64,000 nt of DNA from an uncultured Flavobacteriaceae bacterium (lineage in GTDB: Bacteria; Bacteroidota; Bacteroidia; Flavobacteriales; Flavobacteriaceae), in NCBI GenBank assembly GCA_947494565.1, contig CANLVG010000004.1, forward strand, positions 1 through 64,000, in the 5' to 3' direction. The notes under the pieces were generated by a model. It was not told the origin of the DNA. It saw only the letters and a list, made by a program, of their open reading frames with translations, and ran no database searches. Of this stretch, positions 1 to 9,474 are shown piece after piece. Numbering within the stretch: the first letter of the stretch is position 1; each line of letters opens with the position of its first letter. The position numbers and the translations under genes are program-made.

Positions 1-84
1 GCCAACAGCCAACAGCCAACAGCCAACAGCCAACAGCCAACAGCCAACAGCCAACAGCCAACAGCCAACAGCCAACAGCCAACA
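1..84. repeat. Heptamer tandem array, 12 perfect copies of GCCAACA
   Basis: Twelve uninterrupted copies of a 7-bp unit run from the first base of the window and end 1 bp before the stop codon of the minus-strand hemC/hemD gene. The array probably continues to the left. Read in the direction of that gene, the unit can be phased as TTGGCTG. It differs by two transitions from the CTGGCTA unit of the array at 54231-54279, which also lies downstream of a minus-strand gene. A perfect array of this kind can change length by replication slippage. It is outside the coding region, so it would affect the 3' flank rather than a reading frame. There are no spacers, so it is not CRISPR. Confidence 0.97.
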
Positions 85-85
85 A

Positions 86-1672
86 CTACTTATAATTCTC
101 GTTGACCAAGGCAATAACGCTCTCCGTATCCGGCATTCGCGCTACCCTCACGTCTGAAAAATAGGTTCGCGCATGAGTCGCGGTAGTCTCCCCGATACAG
201 TAAGCGATTTTGTCCGGTTTGTTTTTCAATAGATAGCTATCAATAGTCGATGGACTAAAAAACAGTACGCCTTCCACTGATGGGTCTAGCGACACCGAAT
301 CATGCTTGGTTTTATAGGCTTCTATTTCGTTGATAACGATATTATGTTCCTTCAATATATCCGGTAATACGTCTAAACGGATGTTGCTACAGAAATAGGT
401 CACTTCGGTACCCTCCATAAATTCCACGAGATAGTGAGCGAGCTTTTTGGCGCTGTTCTCCGAATGGGTCACCTTGCCGATGTGCCGTTCGATGGAACGC
501 TTGGTCTTTCGTCCGACGCAATAGATATTCTTGAATTGCAATTTATTAGCAGGCATGGTAGTCAAAAGTGCCTCCACCGCATTCTTACTTGTGATGACGA
601 CGTTTTGAAGGGGCTTTTTCAAAATAGGCGCTGGAATTCTGGATGAATTTATCTTGACAAAATCATCGGAATCGACCTGTATGCCGTCCGCAAACAACTG
701 TTGTTGTTCCGGGGTTATTTTCTTTGTTGAGAAAATGGTGGTTTTTTGCGCAACCTTTTGTAATTCGCTCATCAACCGTTTTCCCCCTCTAGCCAGAATA
801 CTATTGGCACAGTCTTTTGCCAAAGACTGGTGTTGACCTAATCTGACGGTGAATTCCGCTTCTAGTTTTTGTGTTCCGTCTACCGTCAACAAGACACCCT
901 TCAAGGTGATATCTTCACTTGTTTCGGTAGTTTTTATCGTGGCCAGGGCGCCTATGGGAGCGGTGCAACCACCTTCTAATATTCGAAGAAATTCACGTTC
1001 GATGTCCGTACAGATTTCCGTGGGTTCGTGATTGAGTTGGGCACAGGCTTCTTGAACATAGTCATCCGAAGCGAGAGCTGCGATCATAATGGCACCTTGG
1101 GCGGGAGCCGGTAGCATCCAGGTCAAGCCTATGGTGTTTTCAGGTTCCAGTCCGATTCTGTCCAATCCTGCGGCGGCGAAAATAGCACCGTTCCAATTGT
1201 TGTCTTCAAGCTTTTGAAGACGACTGTTCACATTGCCCCTTAAGTCCGTTATCGTATGGGTCGGATAGCGGTTCAACCACTGTGCCTGTCTACGCAAACT
1301 GCCGGTTGCAATGGTCGCTTGGCGTTGCCCCAAAAATTCTTGATTGTTCTTATATACCAAGAGATCTAAAAAGTTGGCCCGTTCGAGTACGGCTGCTTGA
1401 ACGATACCCTTAGGCAAGGCCGTGGGTACATCTTTCATAGAGTGCACCGCAATATCGATATCCCCTTTGAGCATGGCCACATCTAAGGTCTTGGTAAAGA
1501 TTCCGGTGATACCCAACTCATAAAGGGGTTTGTCCAAAACTAGGTCACCGGTTGATTTTACCGGAACCAATTGCGTTTGATATCCCAAGCTTTCCAGCTG
1601 GTCTTTGACGGTAGTTGCCTGCCATAGCGCCAATTCGCTATCGCGTGTACCGATACGGATTACTTTGGTCAT
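86..1672 (-). CDS. hemC: Fused porphobilinogen deaminase / uroporphyrinogen-III synthase
   Basis: 528 residues. Residues 1 to about 305 are hydroxymethylbilane synthase (HemC), which joins four porphobilinogens into a linear tetrapyrrole. Visible motifs are DIAVHSMKDVP at 73-83, TGSLRRQAQ at 123-131, DLRGNVNSRL at 143-152, and EGGCTAPIGA with Cys236, the expected attachment site of the dipyrromethane cofactor. Residues from about 330 to 528 fit the weakly conserved uroporphyrinogen-III synthase (HemD), including a SPSTIDSY segment. A lone HemC is about 300 residues, so this is a genuine two-domain fusion of consecutive cytosolic heme steps. The ATG overlaps the hemA stop by 4 bp (ATGA), so the two genes are translationally coupled. 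The HemD call rests mainly on size and position. Confidence 0.93.
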   Translation of the reverse strand: MTKVIRIGTRDSELALWQATTVKDQLESLGYQTQLVPVKSTGDLVLDKPLYELGITGIFTKTLDVAMLKGDIDIAVHSMKDVPTALPKGIVQAAVLERANFLDLLVYKNNQEFLGQRQATIATGSLRRQAQWLNRYPTHTITDLRGNVNSRLQKLEDNNWNGAIFAAAGLDRIGLEPENTIGLTWMLPAPAQGAIMIAALASDDYVQEACAQLNHEPTEICTDIEREFLRILEGGCTAPIGALATIKTTETSEDITLKGVLLTVDGTQKLEAEFTVRLGQHQSLAKDCANSILARGGKRLMSELQKVAQKTTIFSTKKITPEQQQLFADGIQVDSDDFVKINSSRIPAPILKKPLQNVVITSKNAVEALLTTMPANKLQFKNIYCVGRKTKRSIERHIGKVTHSENSAKKLAHYLVEFMEGTEVTYFCSNIRLDVLPDILKEHNIVINEIEAYKTKHDSVSLDPSVEGVLFFSPSTIDSYLLKNKPDKIAYCIGETTATHARTYFSDVRVARMPDTESVIALVNENYK

Positions 1673-2925
1673 TGAGTATCTAGTTCTAGTTGGAAGACTT
1701 TGCGTATCAAGGCCAAGCTGGTATCGGCATCGATACTGTCATCTTTGAGGTGATTGGCGAACTGCTTGGTGATTTTTTGAATAATCCTTTCACTGATAAC
1801 ATCGGCTTGCTTCTCGTTGAAATCGGAGATTTTCTTGGATTGATAATCCAACTCCTCGTCTTTCATGGTGTTCAACTTCTTTTTCAATGCTTTGATCACA
1901 GGTGCAAACTTTCGGGTCTCAAGCCATTGGATGAAGTCGTGTTTGACTTCTTCGATGATGGTCTCCGCATTCGGAATGAATTTTTTTCTGCGCTCAAGGG
2001 TATCATCGGTCATTTTAGAGAGGTGGTCGAGATGTATGACGGTAACGTTCTCAAGATCTAGAACGTCATCGGAGACATTCTTGGGAATGGATAAATCTAA
2101 GATCAATAAAGGTTTTTTGGTATAAATGAGTTCCTTTGATATGGTAGGTGCTTGGGCACCAGTAGCTACGATCAAGATATCGCTATTGCGTATTTCGGTT
2201 TGAAGATCTCCATAATCCTTTACGAGAAGGTTGAATTTCCCAGCGACTTTTTCGGCCTTGTTCTTCGTGCGATTGATTAGGGTGATATGATTGTTCTTGG
2301 TGTGTTTGATGAGATTTTCACAAGTATTTCGACCGATTTTTCCAGTTCCGAACAGTAAAATGTTCTTGTCGGAAACATCGGCCACGGTGTTCATGATGTA
2401 TTGCACCGAAGCGAAGGCTACCGAGGTAGCCCCTGAGGAGATCTCGGTTTCGTTCTTGATCCGTTTGCTGGCCTGAATCACAGAATTGGTCAACCGTTCT
2501 AAAAAAGGGTTGGCGATACCGATTCTTTTGGATCGATTGAAACCGGTGCGTAATTGGCTGATGATTTCGAAATCACCCAGAATCTGACTGTCGAGTCCTG
2601 TGCCTACTCTAAAGAGATGGCTGATGGCATCGTTATTTTTAAAAACGTAAGCCACTTCCTGAAATTCCTCCACCGAACCTACAGTATTGTCGCAGAGTAA
2701 TTTTATGAGTTGAAAAGGGTGCTGTGCAAAACCGTGTAGTTCTGTGCGATTGCAAGTAGAGGTGACAATCAACCCATCGATTCCCAAGGCCAACGCCTGA
2801 GTCAATAACTTATCGGTAGCCTCGCCATCTAAACTGAATTTCCCCCTGACGTGGGCATCAGCTTTTTGATAACTTAGACCGATAGTATAAAAAGAGTTAT
2901 GTTTGGAAATATGATAATCTTTCAT
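1669..2925 (-). CDS. hemA: Glutamyl-tRNA reductase
   Basis: First committed step of C5-pathway tetrapyrrole synthesis: NADPH-dependent reduction of glutamyl-tRNA to glutamate-1-semialdehyde in the cytosol. Visible: the TCNRTE active-site motif with catalytic Cys at residue 58, the LGDFEIISQLR segment, the NAD(P)-binding LLFGTGKIGRN loop, and a C-terminal helical dimerisation domain. The frame can be extended upstream to a TTG at 2970, but I chose the ATG at 2925. The protein then begins MKDYHIS, as I would expect for the family, and a -7 box (2946-2953) lies inside the would-be extension. This gives 418 residues, a normal length. It is the first gene of an operon with hemC/hemD and is divergent from an AraC regulator. 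Confidence 0.95.
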   Translation of the reverse strand: MKDYHISKHNSFYTIGLSYQKADAHVRGKFSLDGEATDKLLTQALALGIDGLIVTSTCNRTELHGFAQHPFQLIKLLCDNTVGSVEEFQEVAYVFKNNDAISHLFRVGTGLDSQILGDFEIISQLRTGFNRSKRIGIANPFLERLTNSVIQASKRIKNETEISSGATSVAFASVQYIMNTVADVSDKNILLFGTGKIGRNTCENLIKHTKNNHITLINRTKNKAEKVAGKFNLLVKDYGDLQTEIRNSDILIVATGAQAPTISKELIYTKKPLLILDLSIPKNVSDDVLDLENVTVIHLDHLSKMTDDTLERRKKFIPNAETIIEEVKHDFIQWLETRKFAPVIKALKKKLNTMKDEELDYQSKKISDFNEKQADVISERIIQKITKQFANHLKDDSIDADTSLALIRKVFQLELDTQ

Positions 2926-2945
2926 ATATACTTGACAATCGCCAG

Positions 2946-2953
2946 CAAATGTA
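2946..2953 (-). promoter_or_regulatory. Probable -7 box of hemA
   Basis: On the minus strand this reads TACATTTG, an exact match to the Bacteroidota -7 consensus TAnnTTTG. It is 20 bp upstream of the chosen hemA ATG. A TTTG that could act as -33 box is present, but only about 14 bp upstream, which is closer than the usual 17-23 bp. Confidence 0.5.
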
Positions 2954-3108
2954 ATAGCATTGTTATTCAAAAAATAACGCTAGCGGAACAATAAATGTCG
3001 TTTCGCGTATTTTTAGATATAAATGAATATAAATCGGATGAAATCCAATACTTTTATAGTAAATACAGCGCTTATCATCCACTTTATTTAGACTCTTTCT
3101 AAATAAAA

Positions 3109-4020
3109 ATGAACAAAACCGCTCATTTCATGGAATCAAAAAATATCGCTCAAGGTTCATTTTCTGAAATTCTTATCGAGGATGGTTTCTTCGTGTTGAA
3201 GATTCAGAACGATACTACGCAGGTGCAGAAGGTTACACGTGCTATCGATAGTTCATATATTCAATTTCATTTTTGCCTTAAAGGAAGTTCAAAATTCATT
3301 TTCAACGACGGACACTATGCTTTGGATGTCTCCGAGGAGAATTCGCTCTTGCTGTACAATACACAAATGGATTTACCCCTTAACCTGGAATTGCCCCCAA
3401 ATTCCTGGTTGGTATCCGTGGTGATGACCATTCGGAAGTTTCATTCGCTCTTTTCACGTGAGGCCGACTACATTCCTTTTTTGAGCAAGGAGAACAGCGA
3501 CAAAAAGTATTACTCCCAAGAAGGTTTTAGTCCGGCCATAGCCGTTATTTTAAGCCAAATGATTAACTATAACTTGCATCCTTCCATTAAAACACTGTAT
3601 ATCAAGGGTAAGGTCTATGAACTGATTTCGCTCTATTTCAATAAAAGTGATGATGCTGATATTGAGCAATGTCCATTTTTGGTAGATGAAGACAACGTGA
3701 GGCGCATTCGGCAGGCAAAGGAAATCATGATATCAAGAATGGCAGAGCCGCCGACCTTGGCCGAACTTTCAGAGGAAATAGGGTTGAGTTTGAAGAAATT
3801 AAAGGAAGGATTCAAGCAAATTTATGGAGACTCCGTGTTCAGTTTTCTTTTCGATTACAAAATGGAATACGCCCGTAAAATGTTGGAAACCCAAAAATAC
3901 AATGTCAATGAGGTGGGCCTGCGCGTAGGGTATAGTACGGCGAGCCATTTTATCTCGGCCTTTAAAAAGAAATATGGTACTACACCTAAGAAGTATCTTA
4001 TGGGATTAGCGACCAGTTAA
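3109..4020 (+). CDS. AraC-family transcriptional regulator divergent from hemA
   Basis: 303 residues. The N-terminal half is a ligand-sensing region rich in beta strands, and residues of about 200-300 form a two-HTH AraC DNA-binding domain: VRRIRQAKEIMISRM, then PTLAELSEEIGLSLKKLKEGF, then NEVGLRVGYSTASHFISAFKKKYG ending in TTPKKY. There is no membrane segment, so it is cytosolic. It is divergent from hemA, with promoters in the shared 183-bp region. By position it is a candidate regulator of heme synthesis; that is inference. It is followed after 11 bp by a VOC protein and probably co-transcribed with it. Confidence 0.88.
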   Translation: MNKTAHFMESKNIAQGSFSEILIEDGFFVLKIQNDTTQVQKVTRAIDSSYIQFHFCLKGSSKFIFNDGHYALDVSEENSLLLYNTQMDLPLNLELPPNSWLVSVVMTIRKFHSLFSREADYIPFLSKENSDKKYYSQEGFSPAIAVILSQMINYNLHPSIKTLYIKGKVYELISLYFNKSDDADIEQCPFLVDEDNVRRIRQAKEIMISRMAEPPTLAELSEEIGLSLKKLKEGFKQIYGDSVFSFLFDYKMEYARKMLETQKYNVNEVGLRVGYSTASHFISAFKKKYGTTPKKYLMGLATS

Positions 4021-4031
4021 TAACAGCTCGA

Positions 4032-4406
4032 ATGAACCTGAATCAGATTACAGTTCCTTCAATTGACGTGGCCAAAGCGATTTCTTTTTATGAAAAACTA
4101 GGGCTTCGTCTGATTGTCAAAGCCTTGCCCCATTATGCCCGATTCGAATGCCCCGAGGGAGACGGTACTTTTTCTGTCCATCAGGTCGATGAACTTCCAA
4201 AGGGAGAAGGGATTTATGTTTATTTTGAATGTACCGATTTAGATGAACAGGTCGCCAATTTAATGGAAAAAGGAATTGCGTTTGACGAACCAGCAACGGA
4301 TAGACCTTGGCTATGGCGCGAAGCACGTTTACGGGATTTGGACCGCAATCGCATTATTTTGTTCTATGGAGGGGTGAATAGAAAAAGTCCACCCTGGAGG
4401 ATATAG
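4032..4406 (+). CDS. VOC (glyoxalase/bleomycin-resistance) family protein
   Basis: 124 residues, a typical length for a single-module vicinal-oxygen-chelate protein. The N-terminal pattern ITVPSIDVAKAISFYEKLGL and the late DLDRNRIILFYGG strand match VOC folds of the glyoxalase/dioxygenase type. Several metal-ligand positions are not the standard His/Glu set, so substrate and metal cannot be predicted. It sits 11 bp after the AraC regulator, suggesting co-transcription. Small cytosolic VOC proteins often cannot be assigned a reaction from sequence. Confidence 0.75.
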   Translation: MNLNQITVPSIDVAKAISFYEKLGLRLIVKALPHYARFECPEGDGTFSVHQVDELPKGEGIYVYFECTDLDEQVANLMEKGIAFDEPATDRPWLWREARLRDLDRNRIILFYGGVNRKSPPWRI

Positions 4407-4448
4407 CAGGGAGACGTGTCGAATGAAGTGACAATCTCATAAGGCGCA

Positions 4449-5285
4449 TCAAGCACCTTTTCGTCCCAAAAAGGATTTCACAAAGGCATCTTCACTCATC
4501 AAGAATTTCTCTGGACTATCGCCGATGAGCTTTTTGAAGTCACTGATAAAATGGGATTGGTCATAGTAGCCGTATTCCAATGCCAATGCCAACAAGCCCT
4601 TAGCTTCGGTAGTATTGATAATCTCGAAAATGCTATTTAACTGTACGACCTTACAGAAGTATTTGGGCGGCACTCCTATGATTTCCTTAAAAGTACGCCC
4701 ATAATGACGAAGACTAAGATTGGCTTTTTCCGCTAGTTCGGAAATAGCGACGCTACCATTGTTTTTGTATATTTCATCTATAGTCAAATCAAGCCAGGGA
4801 AGAGCACTTAGACGATTGGTCTCCAACGTTTCCAATAGCTTCAAAAGCACCGGAACCCTATCGATGTTCGACTCACATTCCGCTAGTACCTTAAGTGTTT
4901 TATTGGCATTGAACAAGTTGGTGCTTTCAAGTGACTCCCACTTATTTAAAAAAGAAGCCCCCTTCAGATGAAACAGATAGTAGGGTGCCGTCGGATGTAA
5001 TAAAAACCCGATTTGACCAAAATAACCATCGATTTCCATTTTAGGGATGGTGCCATAAATCTGTCCAGCAAGGTTTAAACGCGAGGGAGCAACACTCGAG
5101 TTCTTTTTGACATGCAACCAAGGTAAATCACCGTAGACATGAATCAAAACCGGAAATCCGTTCGGAAGAATAGGGAAAGTGACCTTGACCTTTTCATGGG
5201 TAGCCCCGTGAATTCCGGCAATTACGAATGGTCGTAATCTTTCGGGGATGTCACATTCCAGCTTTTCGGCAAATTTTTTAATCAT
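4449..5285 (-). CDS. AraC-family transcriptional regulator
   Basis: 278 residues. The N-terminal region (about 1-150) resembles the DUF6597-like sensor found in Bacteroidota AraC proteins, with the strand pattern PYYLFHLKGASFLNKW. The C-terminus is a helix-turn-helix pair: VAISELAEKANLSLRHYGRTF and LALALEYGYYDQSHFISDFK, followed by the GDSPEKFL signature. No signal peptide or membrane segment, so cytosolic. It is divergent from the large hybrid two-component gene, with about 100 bp between the starts, so the two may share or compete for regulatory sites. Target genes are unknown. Confidence 0.85.
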   Translation of the reverse strand: MIKKFAEKLECDIPERLRPFVIAGIHGATHEKVKVTFPILPNGFPVLIHVYGDLPWLHVKKNSSVAPSRLNLAGQIYGTIPKMEIDGYFGQIGFLLHPTAPYYLFHLKGASFLNKWESLESTNLFNANKTLKVLAECESNIDRVPVLLKLLETLETNRLSALPWLDLTIDEIYKNNGSVAISELAEKANLSLRHYGRTFKEIIGVPPKYFCKVVQLNSIFEIINTTEAKGLLALALEYGYYDQSHFISDFKKLIGDSPEKFLMSEDAFVKSFLGRKGA

Positions 5286-5389
5286 TTGAAGGAACTACAG
5301 TAAAGATTTTAATATACTAATAAATGTCCATTTCTTCCTATACAAGAAAACATTCAAGGCTTATCTTAGGCTCAGAGAACAATTTAAAA

Positions 5390-8300
5390 ATGCCAATTTC
5401 TAGAAGCTCAATACCATTTTTTCTTTTTTGCGTACTCTTGGTCTGCTCCTACTCAAAGCAATTGCAGGGGCAAGAACAATTCAGTTTTCGTCAATTAAGC
5501 GTAAAAGAAGGATTGTCACAGAACAGTGTGGTTTCCATAGCACAAGATAGTACCGGTTTTTTATGGCTGGCAACACAAGACGGCCTGAATAAGTATGACG
5601 GCAGGCAATTCACTACTTACCCCTTTCAGTTTACGGATATCACCAGACCTACCTACAGCAAATTGGGCAGTATCTATACGGATAGAACAGGTGTCGTTTG
5701 GGTAATACCCGATGACCATTTGGTCTACAGTTATGATGAAACCAAAGATTCTTTCAATGATGTTCAGGGAGTGACCCAAGCGAGTACGGTATTTCAAGAT
5801 TCTGAGGGCACCCATTGGTTTGGCACGTTCAATGGCGAAATACATTTTATGACCAAGGACGGTAGGGTGCGCGAATTACCACTTTCCCTAGCCTCTGGCC
5901 ACAGTATTTATGATATATCCGATCTAAACGAAAACGAGGTGTATGTGCTGACGAACCGGAACCTTATTCAGATTGATGCCAAGACCAAGCAAACTCGGAT
6001 AATTGCGCCCAAAGTGTTGTTGGGAGAGGCCCTGGCTGCCGACTTTAGTGCAATGGTAAAAACAAACGATGAAAGAATCTGGATAGGTACATTTGGTGAC
6101 GGCCTCTACTTTATGAAACCTGGAAGCCAGTACATGGAACGTGTTGACCCCAATGAATTTGAAGGATACCTACCCAGTAACCTCAACATCTTGGATTTAT
6201 ATTTCGACTCAAAGCAGCGCCTATGGGTTACTACCTATGGTAGCGGATTGATGATGCTCGATTTCAAGAAAAAAACGGTTCAACAATTCAAGGCCGAAAA
6301 GAACAATCCCAAGGCGCTGCATTATAATGACATCCTGTGTGCTTATGAAGATAATTCGGGAACCCTTTGGTTCGGCACCGATGGAGCAGGAACAAGTTAT
6401 TACGATGCCTATTTAGAAAAGTTCAATTCCTATACCAATTACCAAACACCGGAAAACATTAATATAGATGTCGTGCGGGCCCTTACGGTAGATAGCGAAT
6501 CCGCCATTTGGATCGGCACTTCCGGTAAGGGATTAACCCAGTTTGAACCCAGATACAATAGCTGGACAACCTACACTTCAATGAATTCCGACATTTCGTC
6601 AAATCGTATCATGAGTTTACATTATGATGCTGATGGAGCACTGTGGATCGGTACGCAAGGAGAGGGACTATCTATACTGGAGAACCAACAATTTCAAACC
6701 TACAACCGTACGAGTGCTGTTTCGTTGCCTGCAATGACAATCTGGACCATTTTTGAGGACAGTAGGCATCGTGTTTGGCTCGGTACGCGAGACGAAGGTC
6801 TGCTGCAGTTTGATACTTCGGATGGGGTATTGGGGTCGTATCAGGATTTTGCCGTTGGGGATTCTCTCGTTAGCCGGAAAAACATTCGCGTGATCATTGA
6901 AGATCCCCATGGCAATTTTTGGCTGGGCACGGATAACCAGGGCCTTGTAAAGTTTAATCCGAATACTGGGGAATCAGAAGTTTTTATGACCGGAGCGGAT
7001 AAGAATACCATCTCGGGCAACGGAATTAAATCTTTGTTTTATGATCAGGACGGAGTGTTGTGGGTTGGTACGTCTGGCAAGGGTTTAAATGCGCTAGACA
7101 TCACTTCCGGAAAATTTGAAAACTATACGACAGCTGACGGACTTTCAAATAATGTCATCTATGGCATCTTGCCAGATGAACAAGGCCATCTTTGGCTTAG
7201 TTCCAATAAAGGAATTACCCGGTTCACCCCTCCAGAGAAAGGCAAGGGGGTTCCGGGTATCGTGAACTATGATAATTATGATGCCTTGGCGACCGAATTC
7301 AATACAGGTGCTTATTTTAAAGGTGAAGATGGGCAACTATATTTTGGTGGTCTTGAGGGGTTGTATTGGTTTAATCCGAAGCACATCAGTCAGAGTACAT
7401 TCTTGCCTCCTACGGTCATTACGGATTTTAAGGTCTTGAATCAAGATAGATCAATACATTCCGATACCTTGTTGGCTTACGATGAGAACACCATCGACCT
7501 TTCCTTTTCAAGCCTCCAGTTTTCGGAACCGGAAAAGAACCAATATCGATATCGCTTGGTGCCTTATGAGGAGAATTGGGTGACCTCGGGCAACAAGAAT
7601 TTTGTGCGATATACACATTTGCCCCCCGATGCGTATGAATTTCAGGTCATCTCAAGTAATTATGATGGCCAATGGAATGATAGCCCTGAACGTTTTAATT
7701 TTACTATTTCTGCTCCTTGGTACTTCAATACATGGTCGAAAATAGGATACGCCTTACTTTTTATACTTACCGGTATAGTGATATACCGCTATCTGAAGTG
7801 GCGATGGAAAATGCAACTTGACCTCCAATTAAAAGAGGAAGAAGCTCATCGGCTGAAGGAGCTTAATGCATATAAGTCGAAGATTTACACCGAGATCGCC
7901 CACGAATTTCGCACGCCACTTACATTGATTGCAGGCCCTGTGGAATCAAAACTTTCCGAACCGGGCCTTTCGGAATCGGATATGTCAAGATTTTCGATGA
8001 TCGAACGCAATACCTCACGCCTTACCAACTTGGTGGATCAGCTACTGCAATTGGCGAAGCTCGAGGAGGGCGAGTTTGAACTTCAAAAAGAATGGGGCGA
8101 TCTCGGACTTTTTCTCAAATCGACCGCTTCTTCCTTTGCGTATGAGGCCAAACAGCAAAAAGTACACTATCAGTATGAGGTTGAAGACGTACCCCTGGCG
8201 TTCTATGATCAAGATGCGTTGGACAAAATCGTCGTCAACCTTATTTCCAATGCCCTTAAATATGGTCGAAAAGAAGGAAGATGTGAATTTTCGGCTAACC

Positions 8301-9346
8301 TTGATACAAATGTCTTGTATATAAGGGTCGAAAACGATACCGATGGCGATATTGGCGATGTGCAAAAATTGTTTGAGCGTTTCTACCAAAAGGATAAAAG
8401 TTCTAAAGGGGCTGGCATTGGACTCTCCCTAGTGAAGGAATTGGTAAAATTATACCATGGGGAAATCCGAGTGCAACAAGATAACCATAGGATGGTATTC
8501 AACGTAAAACTTCCCATAACGGTCAAAGAACCTGAAATCAATATAGGGCAGGCCAATGAAAGGGGTGTGGTCGAGTCTACTAAGGATGTACCTATTTTAC
8601 TGGTGGTAGAGGACAATGCCGATGTGCGGGATTTTATTGCAACGGAATTCGGCAAATCGTACAGGATACTACAGGCCGAAAATGGACGGAAAGGGGTGCA
8701 AATAGCTTTTGAGGAGATTCCCGATATCATCATATCCGATGTAAAAATGCCTGTTCAAGATGGTATTTGGTTGTGCAATACCTTGAAAACAGATGAGCGC
8801 ACCAGCCATATCCCTATTGTTTTGTTGACGGCAAGTACGGCCAGAAAAAATGAACTTGAGGGTTTAAAAGCTGGAGCCGACGATTATGTCACCAAACCTT
8901 TTAAGATCAAAATATTGGAAAAACGGGTTTCCAATTTGATCAGCTCCCGGAAATTATTACGTGAACGCTACGTTCAAGAGGGGTTTGTCACACCTAAGGA
9001 GATTGCCATTACCCCTACCGATGAGGCCTTTTTAACCAAAGTACAAGACATCATGGATGAGCACTTGGCGGATACCGAGTTCAATACGGCCCAGTTCAGC
9101 CGTTCAATAGGTATGAGTCGCATGCAATTGCACCGAAAACTGATGGCATACACCGGCCTTTCCACTTCCGCCTTTATTCGTTCGCAGCGTTTGAAGCAGG
9201 CGGTGTATATTTTAAAGACTTCAGATGCTACCATCAATGAAGTTGCCTATACCGTGGGCTTCAATACTCCTAGTTACTTTATCAAATGTTTCAAGGAAAC
9301 CTACAAAAAAACCCCAATGGAGTATCTTCAAAATTCTGATAATTAG
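5390..9346 (+). CDS. Hybrid two-component system (HTCS) sensor-regulator
   Basis: One-protein sensory system spanning the inner membrane. The chosen ATG gives 1318 residues and a signal peptide starting MPISRSSIPFFLFCVLL; an in-frame ATG at 5324 would put 22 residues in front of it. Order: periplasmic two-component-regulator propeller repeats (many LWIGT-like strands, about 40-680), a Y_Y_Y domain (about 700-780), one membrane helix (about 783-803), HisKA with HEFRTPL (His838), HATPase (NLISNALKYG; GAGIGLSL), a receiver domain with Asp1117 in SDVKMP, and a C-terminal AraC HTH. All catalytic residues are present. HTCS proteins usually control polysaccharide-use loci, but here there is no SusC/D or glycosidase. 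The next gene block is small exported proteins behind a candidate operator at 9361-9389. Confidence 0.95.
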   Translation: MPISRSSIPFFLFCVLLVCSYSKQLQGQEQFSFRQLSVKEGLSQNSVVSIAQDSTGFLWLATQDGLNKYDGRQFTTYPFQFTDITRPTYSKLGSIYTDRTGVVWVIPDDHLVYSYDETKDSFNDVQGVTQASTVFQDSEGTHWFGTFNGEIHFMTKDGRVRELPLSLASGHSIYDISDLNENEVYVLTNRNLIQIDAKTKQTRIIAPKVLLGEALAADFSAMVKTNDERIWIGTFGDGLYFMKPGSQYMERVDPNEFEGYLPSNLNILDLYFDSKQRLWVTTYGSGLMMLDFKKKTVQQFKAEKNNPKALHYNDILCAYEDNSGTLWFGTDGAGTSYYDAYLEKFNSYTNYQTPENINIDVVRALTVDSESAIWIGTSGKGLTQFEPRYNSWTTYTSMNSDISSNRIMSLHYDADGALWIGTQGEGLSILENQQFQTYNRTSAVSLPAMTIWTIFEDSRHRVWLGTRDEGLLQFDTSDGVLGSYQDFAVGDSLVSRKNIRVIIEDPHGNFWLGTDNQGLVKFNPNTGESEVFMTGADKNTISGNGIKSLFYDQDGVLWVGTSGKGLNALDITSGKFENYTTADGLSNNVIYGILPDEQGHLWLSSNKGITRFTPPEKGKGVPGIVNYDNYDALATEFNTGAYFKGEDGQLYFGGLEGLYWFNPKHISQSTFLPPTVITDFKVLNQDRSIHSDTLLAYDENTIDLSFSSLQFSEPEKNQYRYRLVPYEENWVTSGNKNFVRYTHLPPDAYEFQVISSNYDGQWNDSPERFNFTISAPWYFNTWSKIGYALLFILTGIVIYRYLKWRWKMQLDLQLKEEEAHRLKELNAYKSKIYTEIAHEFRTPLTLIAGPVESKLSEPGLSESDMSRFSMIERNTSRLTNLVDQLLQLAKLEEGEFELQKEWGDLGLFLKSTASSFAYEAKQQKVHYQYEVEDVPLAFYDQDALDKIVVNLISNALKYGRKEGRCEFSANLDTNVLYIRVENDTDGDIGDVQKLFERFYQKDKSSKGAGIGLSLVKELVKLYHGEIRVQQDNHRMVFNVKLPITVKEPEINIGQANERGVVESTKDVPILLVVEDNADVRDFIATEFGKSYRILQAENGRKGVQIAFEEIPDIIISDVKMPVQDGIWLCNTLKTDERTSHIPIVLLTASTARKNELEGLKAGADDYVTKPFKIKILEKRVSNLISSRKLLRERYVQEGFVTPKEIAITPTDEAFLTKVQDIMDEHLADTEFNTAQFSRSIGMSRMQLHRKLMAYTGLSTSAFIRSQRLKQAVYILKTSDATINEVAYTVGFNTPSYFIKCFKETYKKTPMEYLQNSDN

Positions 9347-9360
9347 ACACTTATAATTGG

Positions 9361-9389
9361 TGTTACATTTCTTCTACACTTTGTTACAT
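9361..9389 (+). promoter_or_regulatory. Two-turn direct repeat, candidate HTCS operator
   Basis: TGTTACAT occurs at 9361-9368 and again at 9382-9389, exactly 21 bp start to start, so both fall on the same DNA face two helical turns apart. AraC-type activators bind direct repeats at this spacing. The HTCS gene ends just 15 bp before the first copy and carries an AraC HTH. A TAnnTTTG box follows at 9419-9426, so the repeat occupies an activator position. Binding is inferred. Confidence 0.5.
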
Positions 9390-9418
9390 ATGGGCTATCG
9401 TTTCTAATTTACTCCAAA

Positions 9419-9426
9419 TACTTTTG
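9419..9426 (+). promoter_or_regulatory. Probable -7 box of the small exported-protein operon
   Basis: TACTTTTG is an exact match to TAnnTTTG, 48 bp before the ATG at 9475. No good -33 box lies at the usual distance, which fits a promoter that depends on an activator bound at 9361-9389. Confidence 0.45.
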
Positions 9427-9474
9427 ATTCCAGAGCATTGAAAACAGAATCATGAGCACAAAAACCATATCAAA

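Noticed and set aside
1-84. Heptamer array as CRISPR or as a coding repeat
   Set aside because: Units are 7 bp with no spacers, and the hemC/hemD stop lies before the array, so neither reading holds.
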